Shown here: one piece after another, positions 46,870 to 58,911 of the stretch
Position numbering within the stretch: the first letter of the stretch is position 1
Layout: the number at the start of each line of letters is the position of its first letter
Source of the DNA: Dendrobium chrysotoxum
Lineage: Eukaryota; Streptophyta; Magnoliopsida; Asparagales; Orchidaceae
Length of the DNA: 64,000 nt
Assembly: GCA_019925795.1 (NCBI GenBank)
Contig: CM034310.1
Location: 19,736,764 to 19,800,763, forward strand
Reading direction: 5' to 3'
Notes under the pieces: generated by a model
What the model saw: the letters and a program-made list of their open reading frames with translations, nothing else
What the model was told of the DNA's origin: nothing
The model's database searches: none
Translations under genes and position numbers: made by a program

Positions 46870-46927
46870 TGGTCTTGGAATTCATGATTTTAAAATCCCC
46901 AAATAAAGATCTAATAGTGCAATTTGG

Positions 46928-48066
46928 AAATAGAAATATTATGGGGCTTATTCAATAACCCATCCACCTTTATTTGATAATATTTTTTTTTATTTTTGGA
47001 AATTTTGTATATCTATATTTCTGTAATCCATTAACTATAGAATTGGACATATGATTCAAACTGGCTATTTACTTCCATCCCGAGTAGTTAATGGAGTCAA
47101 AACTGATATTCTGTTTACTGAATGGAGTTATAAGGATAGAGAGCTTGCTCAATTAAATGTTAAATGTTTGAATTTTTTTTTTTGTGCTTTAAAATATGAG
47201 GATTATATAAGAGTATCTACTTGTACTACGGGAAAAGCAATATGGGATAGACTGTGCATCACATATGAGGGAACTAGTGAAGACATAAATATTCTACTAT
47301 ATGACTATGAACTATTTTGCATGAAACCTAGTGAGATTATATCTAAAATATACACTAGGTTCATTCAAATCGTGACATCCCTATATGCATTAGGTAGAGA
47401 ACTCTCTAAGTCTAAAAAAGTTAATAAGATTTTACGGTTCCTACCTAGTGCTTATGATGTTAAAGTCAATGTGATCTCAAAACCCAAGAATTTAAATGCA
47501 TTTCTTGATTGTTAACTTGCTTGACTCGCTCATTTCCTACAAGCAAGGCATGAGTCAAAGACTATTTCATGTAGGTGACAAGAAAAAGGAGAAGACTGTG
47601 GCCTTGAAAGCCAATGAATCAGATAGTAAAAGTTCTATAACAGAGGAGGATGATGACATTGCATTGATGACTCGTCAGTTCAAAAATTTTCTAAAAAAGA
47701 AGTACAAGCGTCATCAACAACAATGGAGCAAATGTAAAAATAATAAAAAATTTAAAGCGTCATCTTACATGATATATTTTGAATGCAGGAAACCAGGATA
47801 TCTGCGAACAAATTGCCCCAACCTGAAAACTCACCCAATTAAGGAGAAGTGTGAATAGAAGGCAAAATTCAGAAAGGGGAAGCAATGGACATAGAAAGTT
47901 TTTTGGGCTAACTCCACCTTAGAATCATCTAAATAAGAAGCAGAGGAGGAGGTAACAAACCTATGTCTCATGACTAATAATAATCTTGATCAGTCAGATC
48001 AAGATGAGTTATGTAAGCTATCTTATGATGAATTATTTATTATATTGAAAAAAATTCATGATTCAT
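46928..48066 (+). pseudogene. gag: Element B gag, damaged
   Basis: It is homologous to A1 gag. The N-terminal part (PPLFDNI-like, about 46960) has stops. Then 47051-47515 is open (VVNGVKTDILFTEWSYKDRE, RLCITYEGTSED), and a frameshift near 47500 leads to 47496-47858. The CCHC knuckle reads YFECRKPGYLRTNC, so one cysteine and the histidine are lost. Beyond 47858 the frame has further stops and ends at about 48066, where an equivalent of the A1 coiled-coil part (SYDELFIILKKIHDS) is cut and fused to LTR sequence. Nothing of pol follows. Confidence 0.85.
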
Positions 48067-48067
48067 A

Positions 48068-48952
48068 AAGAAGGAGTGTGAGGGGTATTCGCACGGTTGC
48101 TCTAGGCAGGCTTGCACCCAGCTTCCTACTATGGCCTTGGTGAGTTCTTAAAGTTGCTCTTGGGAGAGAAGCTTCAAAGTCAGGGTCTAGGGTTTTTTGA
48201 CTTCACCAGGAGGGTAAAAAAGGATTAATGGTTCTTTACCATCACCAGGAGGGTGAGAAAGATTCTTAGGGTTCTTTGCCTTCACCAAGAGGGTGAAAAA
48301 GGACTAAAGGTTCTCTTCCATTACTAGGAGGGTGAGAAAGATTTTTTGGGTTCTCTGCCTTCACTAGGTGGGTAAAAAAGGATTAAAGGTTTGTTGCCGT
48401 CACCAAGAGGGTGACATAGCTTTCGATTCTCTGTTGGACCAGGTTTGGTGAAAATGATTCTTATAAGCTTTTTTCTACTTTGTTGTGGGGATAAAAGGAG
48501 AGTTAGTATAGTGCTAGTGCAATACCTGGAAAGGAGATTGCTTGGGAGTGAACATAGGTCAAGATTAACCTAACCACTATAAAATTTCTAGTATGCTTTT
48601 TCATATTTATTTTTACTTTTTTGCATTTTTGTTTTTGCACTTTAAATTTCCGGCATGAATTTTATCTTTTATTACAAGCTGTAGTCAAGTTATTTCATGA
48701 TTAACAAAGAGAGAAATTTAATATTTTAATCAATTTATTTGTGCCTCAAAACAAAAAATATTTCAAATTCTGAAGTGCTGCTGTATGTGTTAAGTTACTC
48801 ATTTAGATTTGTTTTTCAAAAATCATTATCAAGCATAAAATGAAAAGAAAGTTTTTGTTGCATTATTTTTTAAAAGTATCAATTCACCCCCTCCTCCTCC
48901 TGGTGTGCTCAGTGATAATTTACCATGGTCGTACAACCTCCCTAAACTTTCA
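48068..48952 (+). repeat. Element B 3' LTR, 5'-deleted
   Basis: It begins at the equivalent of 38790 (GGAGTGTGAGGGGTATTC) and continues through GTCTAGGGTTTTTTGAC, the uninterrupted form of the A2 insertion site. The hairpin units follow, and it ends CTAAACTTTCA. The flank ACTTA completes the target duplication. Confidence 0.88.
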
Positions 48953-49621
48953 ACTTATATGTCCCAATATATATTTTTCATATCAATAAAACTATTCAAT
49001 ATCATATAATTCAATCATATAAATATATATTTTATCATATTGTAGCAATTAAAGCATAATTGAGCCTATTTCAAAATTTTACATTTTTTTATAATGGTAC
49101 ATAACAAAAAATTCAACTGAGTAAAAATTCATAGTTTTAAAATATAACTAAATTATTATAGATTATGTAAAATAATATTTAAAGCTTTAACTATACTATG
49201 ATACTATTTTTTACAGTCCAAATTATTTTATATTCAATAAAAACTACATAAAATCCATAACCCCAGTGTAAAATTTTTAGAAAATATTCAAAATATTTAG
49301 AATCTCAATCTCTATAACATATAAAAGATACGTGGTGAAAGTTTTACTAGTGCAAAGTTATCTTTTATTTTTTCGTAATAAAAATATAAATTAAATAAAA
49401 AAATTCAGATAGGCATAATGTTACTACCTCAATCTACATAAAATTTTGAGCTAGGATGTTGGCTAAAAACAACCCGAAGTAGCTTAAAAACCCTTCTTTT
49501 CTATCATAAAATCCTTCCATGTCCTCTCTTGTTAGGCTGCCAAATGAACAAAATGAAACAATTAAGTGGAAAATTATATTCAAGACCAATAGGTACAATC
49601 CTCTAATAAAAAAGAAAAGAC
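48953..49621. other. AT-rich DNA between element B and the plastid insert
   Basis: No gene is visible. The first bases rejoin the sequence left of element B (TGGCC-ACTTA-TATGTCCC). Confidence 0.5.
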
Positions 49622-51690
49622 CATGGTTCTATTTCATCTCTTCAACAAGTTAAGTAATGAGCATAATGGCCCTATTTTTCTGATGGAGAGAATAACCTAT
49701 AATAAGCTTTTCGTGAAATTTCCAAACGAACAATTTTAACAAAATCTTTTAATTCCTTATTTTACTATGTTCAACTCTTTTTATTCCTCTATCCATAGAG
49801 TACATTGAATGTAAAAAAATGGCTATAATAGAGTTTTTGTTATTTGTATTAATAACTTCTATAGGAGGAATGTTTTTATGTGGTGCTAAGGATTTAATAG
49901 TTATCTTTATAGCCCAAGAATGTTTCAGTTTATGCTCCTACCTATTATCTGGATATTCTAAGAGAGATGTATGATCTAATAAGGCTATTACAAAATATTT
50001 ACTCATGGGTGGGGCAAGCTCTTCTATTCTGATTCATGGTTTATCCTGGCTATATGGTTTATCTTGGGGGGGGGAGTTTAACCTTCAAGAAATAGTGAAT
50101 GGTCTTTCAATTCACAAATGTATAACTCCCCAAGAATCTCAATTGTTCTTATATCCATCACTATAGGAATTGGGTTCAAGATTTCCCTAGCCCCTTTTCA
50201 TCAATGGACTCTTGATGTATATAGAGGAGTGTGGTTCGTTTAACAAATTCCTACCTCTATATATATCTTTGATATGTTTGAATTTTTAAAAACTCCATAG
50301 ATATGTAGAAGAGAAATACTATCCCAACTCGGGCCAAGACATCACTTTAACCAAAAGTTTGTCGTGATCATTTTGTTCAAATAATAATTAAGGTGAAGCA
50401 AGGTTAGAAATAATGAATCTCTTTATGATAAATAGATCCCTTTTGCAAGTTCATTATTATGGGTAGTTCTACAAAGGATCAGACTAATGATGTATATAAT
50501 ACTTGAATTATTGATGTAGATGCTACATAGTCAGTCCTCACCTTCAAAGACTATGAGTGTAATAGGAGCATCCACTAATAAAAGGATCACCCTAAGATGA
50601 TCATCTCATGGATTTAGAGAATGAATCAAATCAGATGGTTCTCTTTCTCAATCTTTCTAACTTGCTCCTATGAAACCAAGGTCAAAAGGATTGAAAACAT
50701 CAGTCATTCACAACCACTGATGAAGGATTCCTCAAAAAGTTAAGGATTAGTAATCCCTTTTAAAAATTTAATGGATTCAGTCTTATACATATGTAAGGAA
50801 GGTAATCAAAAAAGAAAGAAGAACTACTCTTCTTTCTTTTATCACTTAGGAGCTGTGTGAGGTGAAAGTCTCACGCATGATTTTGAATGAGAGAAAGAAG
50901 TAAGGAATTCTCTTTTCGACTCTGACTATCCCACTCCAGTTGTTGCTTTTCTTTTTGTTACTTTGAAAGTAGCTACTTCAGCTTTAGCCACATATATATT
51001 TTATTTCTCATCAACCAAATGGCATCTTCTTTTGGAAATCCTAGCTATTATTAGCATAATATTGGGGAATCTCATTCTTCTAACTTAAATAAGTATGAAA
51101 CATATGCTTGCATATTCATCCATTGGTCAAATTAGATATGCAATTATTGGAATAATTATTGGAGACTCAAATGATGGATATACAAGCATGATAACTTATA
51201 TGTTGTTCTATATCTCCATGAATCTAGGAATTTTTACTTGCATTGTATCATTTGGTCTATATATTGAAACTAATAACATTCGAGGTTATGCAGGATTATA
51301 CATGAAAGATCCTTTTTTAGGCTCTATCTTTAGCCTCATGTGTCTTATCCCTCGTGGGTCTTGCTCCACTGGCATTTTCTTTTTTTGGGAAAACTCTATC
51401 TATTTTGGTGTGGATGGAAGGAATGCTTATATTTCTTGATTTTGATAGGACTCCTTATGAGTGTTGTTTATATCTACTATTATCTAAAAATAATCAAGTT
51501 ATTAATGACTCAAGGAAACCAAGAAATAACCCATCACGTGTGAAATTATAGAAGATCTCCCTTAAGTTCAAATAATTCCATCAAATTGAGTATGAATTGA
51601 TGTGTTATAGCATCTACTATACCAGGAATATTAATGAACCAAATTCTTGCAATTTCTCAAGATGCCCTCTTTTAGCTTCTAGGTTTATTT
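49622..51690 (+). pseudogene. ndhB: ndhB pseudogene (plastid NADH dehydrogenase-like subunit 2)
   Basis: Exon 1 lacks its first part and begins PWFYFISSTS. Recognisable stretches include IPLSIEYIEC, GGMFLCGAKDL, ECFSLCSYLLSGYSKRD, YLLMGGASSSILIHG and GFKISLAPFHQW. It ends near 50320. The group II intron remnant runs to about 50925. Exon 2 (PVVAFLFVTLKVATSA, WHLLLEILAI, MLAYSSIGQIRYAIIG, NDGYTSMITYMLFYISMNLG) runs to about 51690 with a frameshift near 51340 and a stop after LGNLILLT. In the plastid the protein is a membrane subunit of the NDH complex. This copy cannot encode it. Confidence 0.93.
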
Positions 51691-52217
51691 TTTAATTCAG
51701 GATCTCTTTTACTAATTGGAATAAAATAATTAATAGATCTTTTCCTCCCAAAATGGGAATGGGCTAGAGTTATGAACTTATATCACGGAATCGACTCAGT
51801 CATTAGATTATAAGTTCATTCCAGATTGGACCAGGCCAGAATAGTGTAATGAGAAAGGATCATTCGAGCATATGTATATAGATACTTTGTTTGCATATGT
51901 ATTTCAATATAGGATTAGGAATAGGTGTAATCGGACTCAATTTTGACATATCTATTGTTATTTGGGTACCTTATTCACTTCTTTATACTTCTCTTAAATC
52001 GAGAAAGAGGTTTGATTTTATATCTTTTTGATATATATAGTTTGATATATAGAAAGTATCCTCTAGATAATTCTAATCGAAGTAATTTGATGTCTGAATT
52101 GGAGTTATATGACATGATCGATCGATAAAAAGACTCCAATACTCCAACTTTGTCATATATTTCATATATCACACTAGATAGATATCATATGCATATAATA
52201 CGGTTCACTTTCAAGGT

Positions 52218-52298
52218 GCCTTAATAGTGAAATGGTAGTCATGTGAGACTCAAAATCTTGTGCTAAAGGGCATGGAGGTTTAAGTCCTTATCAAGGCA
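52218..52298 (+). pseudogene. trnL-CAA: trnL-CAA pseudogene of plastid origin
   Basis: It starts GCCTTAATAGTGAAATGG, has anticodon CAA at 52251-52253 in GACTCAAAATC, a long variable arm and a T-arm-like GGAGGTTTAAGTCC, and ends CAAGGCA. Compared with the plastid gene the D-arm and T-loop carry several changes (TTTAAGTCC for TTCGAGTCC). It follows ndhB as in plastid DNA. Confidence 0.88.
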
Positions 52299-52421
52299 TA
52301 ATATTGACAATGCTCATTTAATGAGCATTTTTTTTGGATTTAATCAATATTGATGAGTTTCTTATTTATTGATACGAAGTATTCTAGCGACCCACATGAT
52401 TCGAGTCTGAGCTGTTGGAAT

Positions 52422-53715
52422 TGTTACAATTCGGGATCCCAAGCTTATGATTTTGATGATAACAAATATTATTGATTATCTCCTTATTTCTCCTAGCATT
52501 TATTTTCTATATCCATTTTTGTGTGCACTAATATTTCAGGTACATCATACACTAATGCAATAAGATTTAGAGCTCAAGATTAGGTAAAATAAGATAATAT
52601 TTTGCAAGACTCTATATTTTTATTTTATTTTTATTTTATATTTCTTGAGTCAAAGTCCTATAAAAGGGGTATGCTAACTTGGTGACCATGCACACACACA
52701 CAAGAGAGTGAGAAAATTGAAGCTTATATTTTATGAACTAATCATACTGTATGATTCAAATTATACTATATGATTAGTTATTTAAAAAAATATTTAAAAT
52801 GACTAATTATGTAATTAATATTCTTAAATGAATCATACTGTATGAACCATATCATACTTTATGAACCAGATCATACTGTACAATCCATTTAACTCAGAAA
52901 ATCTAGCCACCAATCATATTTAGGTTGAGATTTTAATATTTAAAATTTGAATTGATCATACCGTAAGAACCCCTTCATTTTATATGATATTCAAATTATT
53001 ACCTAAATTAATCCCTATGATTAGTCAATCAAATCAAGGTTTATTTAAAATAGCAGATTATATAGTACGATGTTAATCATACTAGATAATAGGAAGAGGC
53101 AAAATTGGCTCTCCCAGGGATCATCTTGGATGAATCTTGATTTATTAAACTAATCATACAGTACTATACCCATCATACCGGATAATGGGTAGAGATAATT
53201 TATTATCATCCCGATGATCATCTTGTATGAACTTGAGAAGAATGAACTAATCATACTGTACAATCCAAGAACCATACTATATGATCTATATACAGAGGTT
53301 TGAATAGAACATACTGAGACTCTATTCTGTGTACAGAATGAATTGGGTTTTGACATAATCATATTGTATGATCCCATATTGTACTGTACGATATGGAATG
53401 ATAGAATTAAAATTTTAAGGTTTTTTAAGGGCTCATATTTAAACACTCTTTTTAGACTTTGAAGAGGTCTTTTGGCTACTAAAGGGATTCTGAGAGAGAG
53501 CTTTGTAAAGTTTTAGAGCATTGGAGAAGGAGAAAGAGAAGTTATGAGAGAGGGAGAAGTAGTGTGAGGGGATTCCACACGGTTGCTCAAAGTAGGATTG
53601 CACCTTGATTCCTCCAGTGGCTTTGTTGAACTTTGGGTTGCTTTGGGAACAAAAAATTCAAAGCTAAAGATTGTTGAGTTCTCTACCTTCACAAGGACGG
53701 TGAATAAGGATTCCA
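52422..53715 (+). repeat. Element B' 5' LTR, interrupted
   Basis: TGTTACAATTC start after GGAAT (52417-52421, presumed target duplication). It is collinear with 37614-38908 of B, including ATCATACTGTATGAT-type palindromes (about 52735-53395) and the first leader-hairpin unit near 53690. At 53716 minus-strand element C begins. The remainder of B' lies outside the window. Confidence 0.88.
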
Positions 53716-55264
53716 TGAAAGTTCATGAGGGGTGTTAAACCTTATAGAACTAGTCCCGAGGTTAACCAAGAAGGGGGTGAATTGGATATTTAAAAACTTC
53801 TTTAACAAAAAGAAAAATCTTTTTCTATCTTGCAGCAAAAATGAATTAAATTAATAATAAAAAGATAAATTAGAGATTTTATCGAAGCATTTAATCGTAG
53901 TAAAAATAAAGTGCGAAAAATAATTAGAAAGAATACACCAAATTTATAGTGGTTTGGTCCAACCTGAATTACGTCCACTCCCTAGAACCTCCCATTCCAG
54001 GTATTGCACTAAACTTTTAGTGACTCTCTTTTAGCCCCCACAACATGGTGGAGAAACCCTTATAAAATCTCTTCCACCTCCCCCGGTACGACAGAGAACC
54101 TGAAATCCTTTTCACCCTTCTAGTGAGGCAGAGAACCTGGAATCTTTTTTCACCCTCCTGGTGAAGGCAGAGAACCTGGTCCTTTGACACCAAAGATATC
54201 TTCTTCTTCTCAAGACTTCCTTTAAGATAAACCTTGAATCTGATAGTACTAAGGTGTAAGCTTGTTGGAGAAACCATATGAAACCCCCTCCACACTCCCT
54301 TGAAATCCCCTCCAAGAATCTTCTCCCTCTCTCAAACTCCACCCTTTCCTCTCTCCCTTTCAAGGCTCTCTCTCTTCAAGTTTTCTCTAAAAAAATGAAG
54401 CCTCAATGGCTGCCAGAAAACACTTTTAATGTCTTTGAGTAAGCTTAAATATAGGGCTCTGAAAAACCCTAAAAATTTAATTCTAGCTGCAAAGATCATC
54501 CAGGACGATCACAGGATCATCCAAGATGATGTGCTTAAAAAGAGGGCTTCAGAAAACCCTAAAAACTCAATTCAACCTCCAAGAATCATCCAGTACATTC
54601 TTAGGATCGTCCAGGATAATATGCAAAATTTGACCTGATAGTCCAGGATGATCACCTGGACGATATGTTCAAATTTGTACTGATTATCCAGGACGATTCT
54701 AAAATCATCCAGGAGGATTCTGTGATCATCCAATATGATGAGAATATCAAATTAAGCAGATTTGATTAACTAATCATAGGATTAATTTAGACAACATTAT
54801 CATAGATCATCCAGTATGATATGGATCATGCTGGCGATTAGACCAAAATAGAAACTTAAAATCTTGCTTGAATTATTATGACAGCTAGGGTTTTAAGATC
54901 GTATTGAATCATCCAGGATGATATAAATTGTCTAGGATGATTAGTTCAAAATTTGAACTTTTAGTTTTGACTCAATCTTACTCTCTTGAGTGTGTGTGTG
55001 CATGGTCACCAAGCTAGCAAACACCTTTACAGGACTCAATTCAAGAAATCAAAAATTACATCAATCAATATTACAGACTCTTTATAACATAACCTATTAT
55101 ACCTAATCTTGAGCTCCGATTCTTCATTGGATGGTGCATGGTGTTCTTAAAATATTAGTATACACATAAACAAGTATAGAATGAAAATACTAGGAGACAT
55201 AAAGATATGAGTCATAATATTTATTATTATCAAAAGCATAAACTCGTGAGCTCGAGTCGCAATA
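53716..55264 (-). repeat. Element C 3' LTR
   Basis: On the minus strand it runs from TATTGCGACTCG (55264) to GAACTTTCA (53716). Its outer part resembles B (GGTGACCATGCACACACACAC), but its palindromes have the A-type core (ATCATCCAGGATGAT, about 54495-54945). Leader hairpins lie at about 53975-54170, including CTGGAA/TTCTAG for the terminal one. It is inserted in B' after TTCCA. Confidence 0.88.
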
Positions 55265-56755
55265 ATCTCCCCCTTTTTGATGATGGCAAATATTACTGGT
55301 GAATTTGTAAACTAAAAGTATTTTCTCTTAGTCTCCCCCTCACTAAAATAAAAAATTTTAAAAATAGGGGAAAACATAATTTTCTTTTTCTTTTTTTAAT
55401 TTTTTATTTTAAAATAAAATAAATAAAACAAACTAAAAAAGATAAACTAAATAAATACAACATAAAAATATTAGTACATTCAATTACAACACAAATACAA
55501 CAATACGTTCTCCCCCTTTGACATTATTAAAAAGAAGAGGAGTAAAGAAAAACAAAACAAATAAAAAACAGACTAGAAGATCAAACAATCCCTGATATAA
55601 TGAAGGTGATGTTTTAGAAGAATCAGTTTGAAATTTCAAAATTTTCTTGAAATAAGAAAGTTACCTCTTGATTTTATTCAAAAACTTAGTAAGACATGTA
55701 TTGACCACACATAATCTCAGAAAGGTTGGAGATTTAGAAATTGTTAATCTAAGCTCTAATTCCTTAAGGGCTAAAAAACATTTTAAAGTAAATATTTAAA
55801 TCAAGGAATAAATTAGAGAAGAAAATAATAATAATTTCAAAACTCCTTGCATGAAATATATCTAATAGAAGATTAATACAAAAAGGTAAATCAAAAGTCA
55901 TGATTTTGAAACTCAAGTATCAAAAATATTAATAGATATAAAAGTTTTTCTTAAGATTTAAGATGTATAAGAAAGGTAAGCTAACTCATTGTGGGCTCAT
56001 TTTATGCCTCTTTATTAGTTTTTTAGCACACTTTGCTCATCTTTTTATTTTTAATATATTTTGTGTATCTTTTCATTTTAGCGATATTGAGCATCTTTTG
56101 ATTTTTAATACACTTTATGTATCTTTTCATTTTGGTGATATTGTACATCTTTTCATCTTTGAGCTCATTTTATGCCTCTTTTATTTTCATAAATATGCTT
56201 CCTTTTTATCATTTTAAAGACTAAAGCAAAACTAATCTAGTGATAAAAACGAACAGCTTGATTAAAAAAATAATGAAGTAGATTCAACAACTTGCAAAAG
56301 ATCCCTCTGAGATAGAGAAAATGTAGGGAGAAGAAAAATGTTCAATTTCAAAATCCAATTTATAATTTGATAAAGATTTTGAATCAAAAGTGAAATAGCC
56401 TCATTAAAGAAATGAGATAGAGAGACAAAATTATAAGTTCCTTTCTTTGACTAATTTTAGAGGAGTTAACCACAACTTACATATAATTTTAAGAAAATAG
56501 AAGGTAAATTTTTTATTTTTAGAAAAAATAATCTTTGAAAAATGATTTGATTTTTTAAAGAGTATATAAAATAAAATGTGATATGTGTGTGTTGATCAGA
56601 GAAGCAACCTAAATAATATGTAGAATAATTTAAAATTAAAAAAAATAACATAAAATTAAAAAAATCAAACACAAAGAAAACATAGAAAATAAATATAAAT
56701 GCAACGAATAAAAACATACACGCACACAAAAATAAATAAACACAAAAATAAGGAT
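55265..56755 (-). other. Element C post-gag region with purine tract and mini-hairpins
   Basis: AAAAAGGGGGAGAT (minus) precedes the LTR. The mini-hairpin array is at about 55985-56215 and includes diverged units such as GATACATAAAGTGTATT. The sequence passes from the end of a gag fragment straight into post-pol sequence, so pol is absent. Confidence 0.75.
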
Positions 56756-56924
56756 TTAAACATAATCTTTCTCCTGATCTGATGATTCAGAAGTTAGGTC
56801 TGCCCAGGAGATTTTTTGCTTTTCATTATTTGCCCTTATTACAATTTTCTTAGCTTTACCCTTTTCCTTTGCATGAAGAGTTTTCAAATTAGGACACTAA
56901 TTTTTTATATGTCCAGGTTTCCTT
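56756..56924 (-). pseudogene. gag: Element C gag fragment
   Basis: Reading RKPGHIKN-stop-CPNLKTLHAKEKG to SSDQEKDYV-stop, this is the second half of a CCHC knuckle and the following gag segment, homologous to about 10360-10515 of A1. Element A3 is inserted inside the knuckle at 56925. The part before it lies beyond A3, outside the window. Confidence 0.82.
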
Positions 56925-58639
56925 TGAAAGTTTATTAGGGATGTTAAGCCCTTGTGAACTAGTCTCGAGGCTAACCAAGAGGGGGGTGAATTAGTTATTT
57001 TAAAAATTCATGAGCTAAAATGATTTAGAAAAATCTTTTTGAAGGTTTTAAAATAATTACAATTTTGTGATGATATGCAGATGTTCAACAATAATAGAAT
57101 AATAATCACCATCACATAATAATCATCAGAAAAATAAATGCGGAAGATAATCAAAAAGAACACACCATATTTTATAATGGTTCAGTCAACTTGACCTACG
57201 TCCACTCCCCGGAGCCTCCCTCCGGGTATTGCACTAACATTAAGTGACTCTCCTTCTGCTCCCACAGCAAGGTAGAGAAGCCTGTACAAAATTCCTTTCC
57301 ACCAACCCGGTGAGGCAGAGAACTTGGATTTTCTTGCTGACGATCCTCTCACAGAGACACCAACAAGATAAGAGACGACGACCAGAGAAGACGACTCAGA
57401 TCCTTTCTTAGAAAAACCTTTGTGAATACCTCACAAACTCCCCCTCATAAGATCCTCTCTCTCTCTTAAGCTCTCTCTATCTCTCTCAAAGTTTTCTCTA
57501 GTAAGGAAGGTGGCAAAAGATCTTTCTTATTGAAAGAAAAAGATCTTAAATAGGAGGGCTAAAAAATTTTCCTAAATCTCAACTAGTCGTCAAAGATCAT
57601 CCAGGATAATCGGTCGATCATCCTGTACGATCAGTATAAAATCACATGTATCAGCCTGGACGATCTGGTTTCTCTAGATGATTAGTAGAAAAAAAATTAT
57701 CTGATCGTCCCATACGATTCTGCGATCGTTCGTGATGATTAGTGTAAATAAGGAATTTCATCTAGAAGACAGCTCGGGTCATCCAGGATAACTTATGTTG
57801 GACGATCTCAAAATGACTTGATCGTCCGGGATGATATATATATCATCCTGTACAATTAGTTCAAAAATGACAATATCATCCTATACACAGCTCAGGTCGT
57901 ACAGCCAAAACATGTTGGACGATCTCAAAATGACTTGATTGTCTGAGATGATATCTCAATCGTCTTATACGAATAGTTCAAAATTGGGAATATTATCCAG
58001 CATATTTCTCGGGTCTTCCAGGTGAAGTGCTCTGGACGGTTAGGATTTTGCATGTATCATCCAGGACGATATGATCGTATCAATCAAATATTAATCACTT
58101 TCCTTAATCACCAAACTGATTTAGGCATGATTATAAAGGATCGTCCAGGATGATACACGTATCATCCAGGATGATTAGACCAAATCTCTAAAAATAAAAA
58201 CTTGCCTAACTTAATCTGGCGGCTGAGAATTTCTGATTTGAGCCTATTGTCCTGTACAATGGGTATATCATCCAGGATGATTTGATTAATCAAATCGACT
58301 TAACATGGTCGCCTTAATTAGGATTTCTATTTTCACTGGATCATCCAGGATGATATGAATATCGTCCAGGATGATATCAACAAAATTTGAAACAGAAACT
58401 CTAACTCACTAAAACTCTCCCCCTGAGTCTGTGTGTGCAAGGTTACTTAGCTAGGGGATCAATTTCATTACATTTGACTCAAGAAAGGGAAAAATTATAT
58501 TTAAACACACACAGACTCGATCTTGAATTGGCTTAAATTGCATTTAATCTTTTGTACCTAAAATATTAGCCAATCAAAATAGAACACAAAAATGTTTGTT
58601 ATCATCAAAATTATAATCCTTAAATCCAGGTTTGTAAAA
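56925..58639 (-). repeat. Element A3 3' LTR
   Basis: On the minus strand it ends AAACTTTCA at 56925 and starts near 58639 (TTTTACAAACC, a mutated form of TGTTGCAAATC). It contains the A palindromes (about 57595-58380) and leader hairpins, including a clean terminal one with stem CCCGGAG/CTCCGGG (57219-57237). The expected target duplication on the minus strand is AAGGA. Confidence 0.9.
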
Positions 58640-58911
58640 ATCTCCCCCTTTTTGATGATGTCAAACATTTATTTAGTAGTTTTAAATCAGCAGATTGCAG
58701 TAATTAAACTACAGACGAGAGAAGATTTGTCATTACAAATTTTACTAATCATTGACAAACATTGACATTCAATACACAAAAGAAACTACTACAATATGAA
58801 AATAATAAAAAAAATACTAGTACCATAAAAACAACTCCCCCTTTTGACATCACAAAAAGGAGAGAAAAAAAGATAAAACAACAACAAACTAAAGCATCAC
58901 AACACACCAAA
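58640..58911 (-). other. A3 polypurine tracts and 3' spacer
   Basis: AAAAAGGGGGAGA (58642-58654) next to the LTR and AAAAGGGGGAGT (about 58832-58843), both read on the minus strand. The 190-base spacing between them matches A2. Confidence 0.7.

Larger units (their letters stand above)
37614..48952 (+). mobile_element. Copia-type element B, split by nested element A2
   Basis: It starts TGTTGCAATC at 37614 and ends AAACTTTCA at 48952, with target duplication ACTTA (37609-37613 and 48953-48957). The 5' LTR is 37614-38908 plus 46141-46855, about 2.0 kb. A primer site and a damaged gag (to about 48066) follow. The text then jumps into the middle of the 3' LTR (48068-48952). All of pol and the first part of the 3' LTR are deleted. 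Removing A2 and one TAGGG leaves about 4.1 kb. The matching duplications at both levels prove the nesting order. Confidence 0.9.
49622..52421 (+). other. Nuclear plastid DNA insert (ndhB to trnL-CAA)
   Basis: About 2.8 kb collinear with the plastid inverted-repeat region: ndhB exon 1, its intron, exon 2, the spacer and trnL-CAA. Multiple stops, indels and changes that look largely like C-to-T and G-to-A show that it is not functional. The left edge is about 49622, since earlier ndhB codons are missing. The right edge is at or before 52421, where element B' is inserted. Confidence 0.92.

Noticed and set aside
51095..51543. Membrane-protein ORFs that look intact
   Set aside because: They are pieces of ndhB exon 2 within a decayed plastid insert.
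52218..52298. Functional tRNA-Leu gene
   Set aside because: The D-arm and T-loop carry several changes and it sits in a decayed plastid insert, so I list it as a pseudogene.
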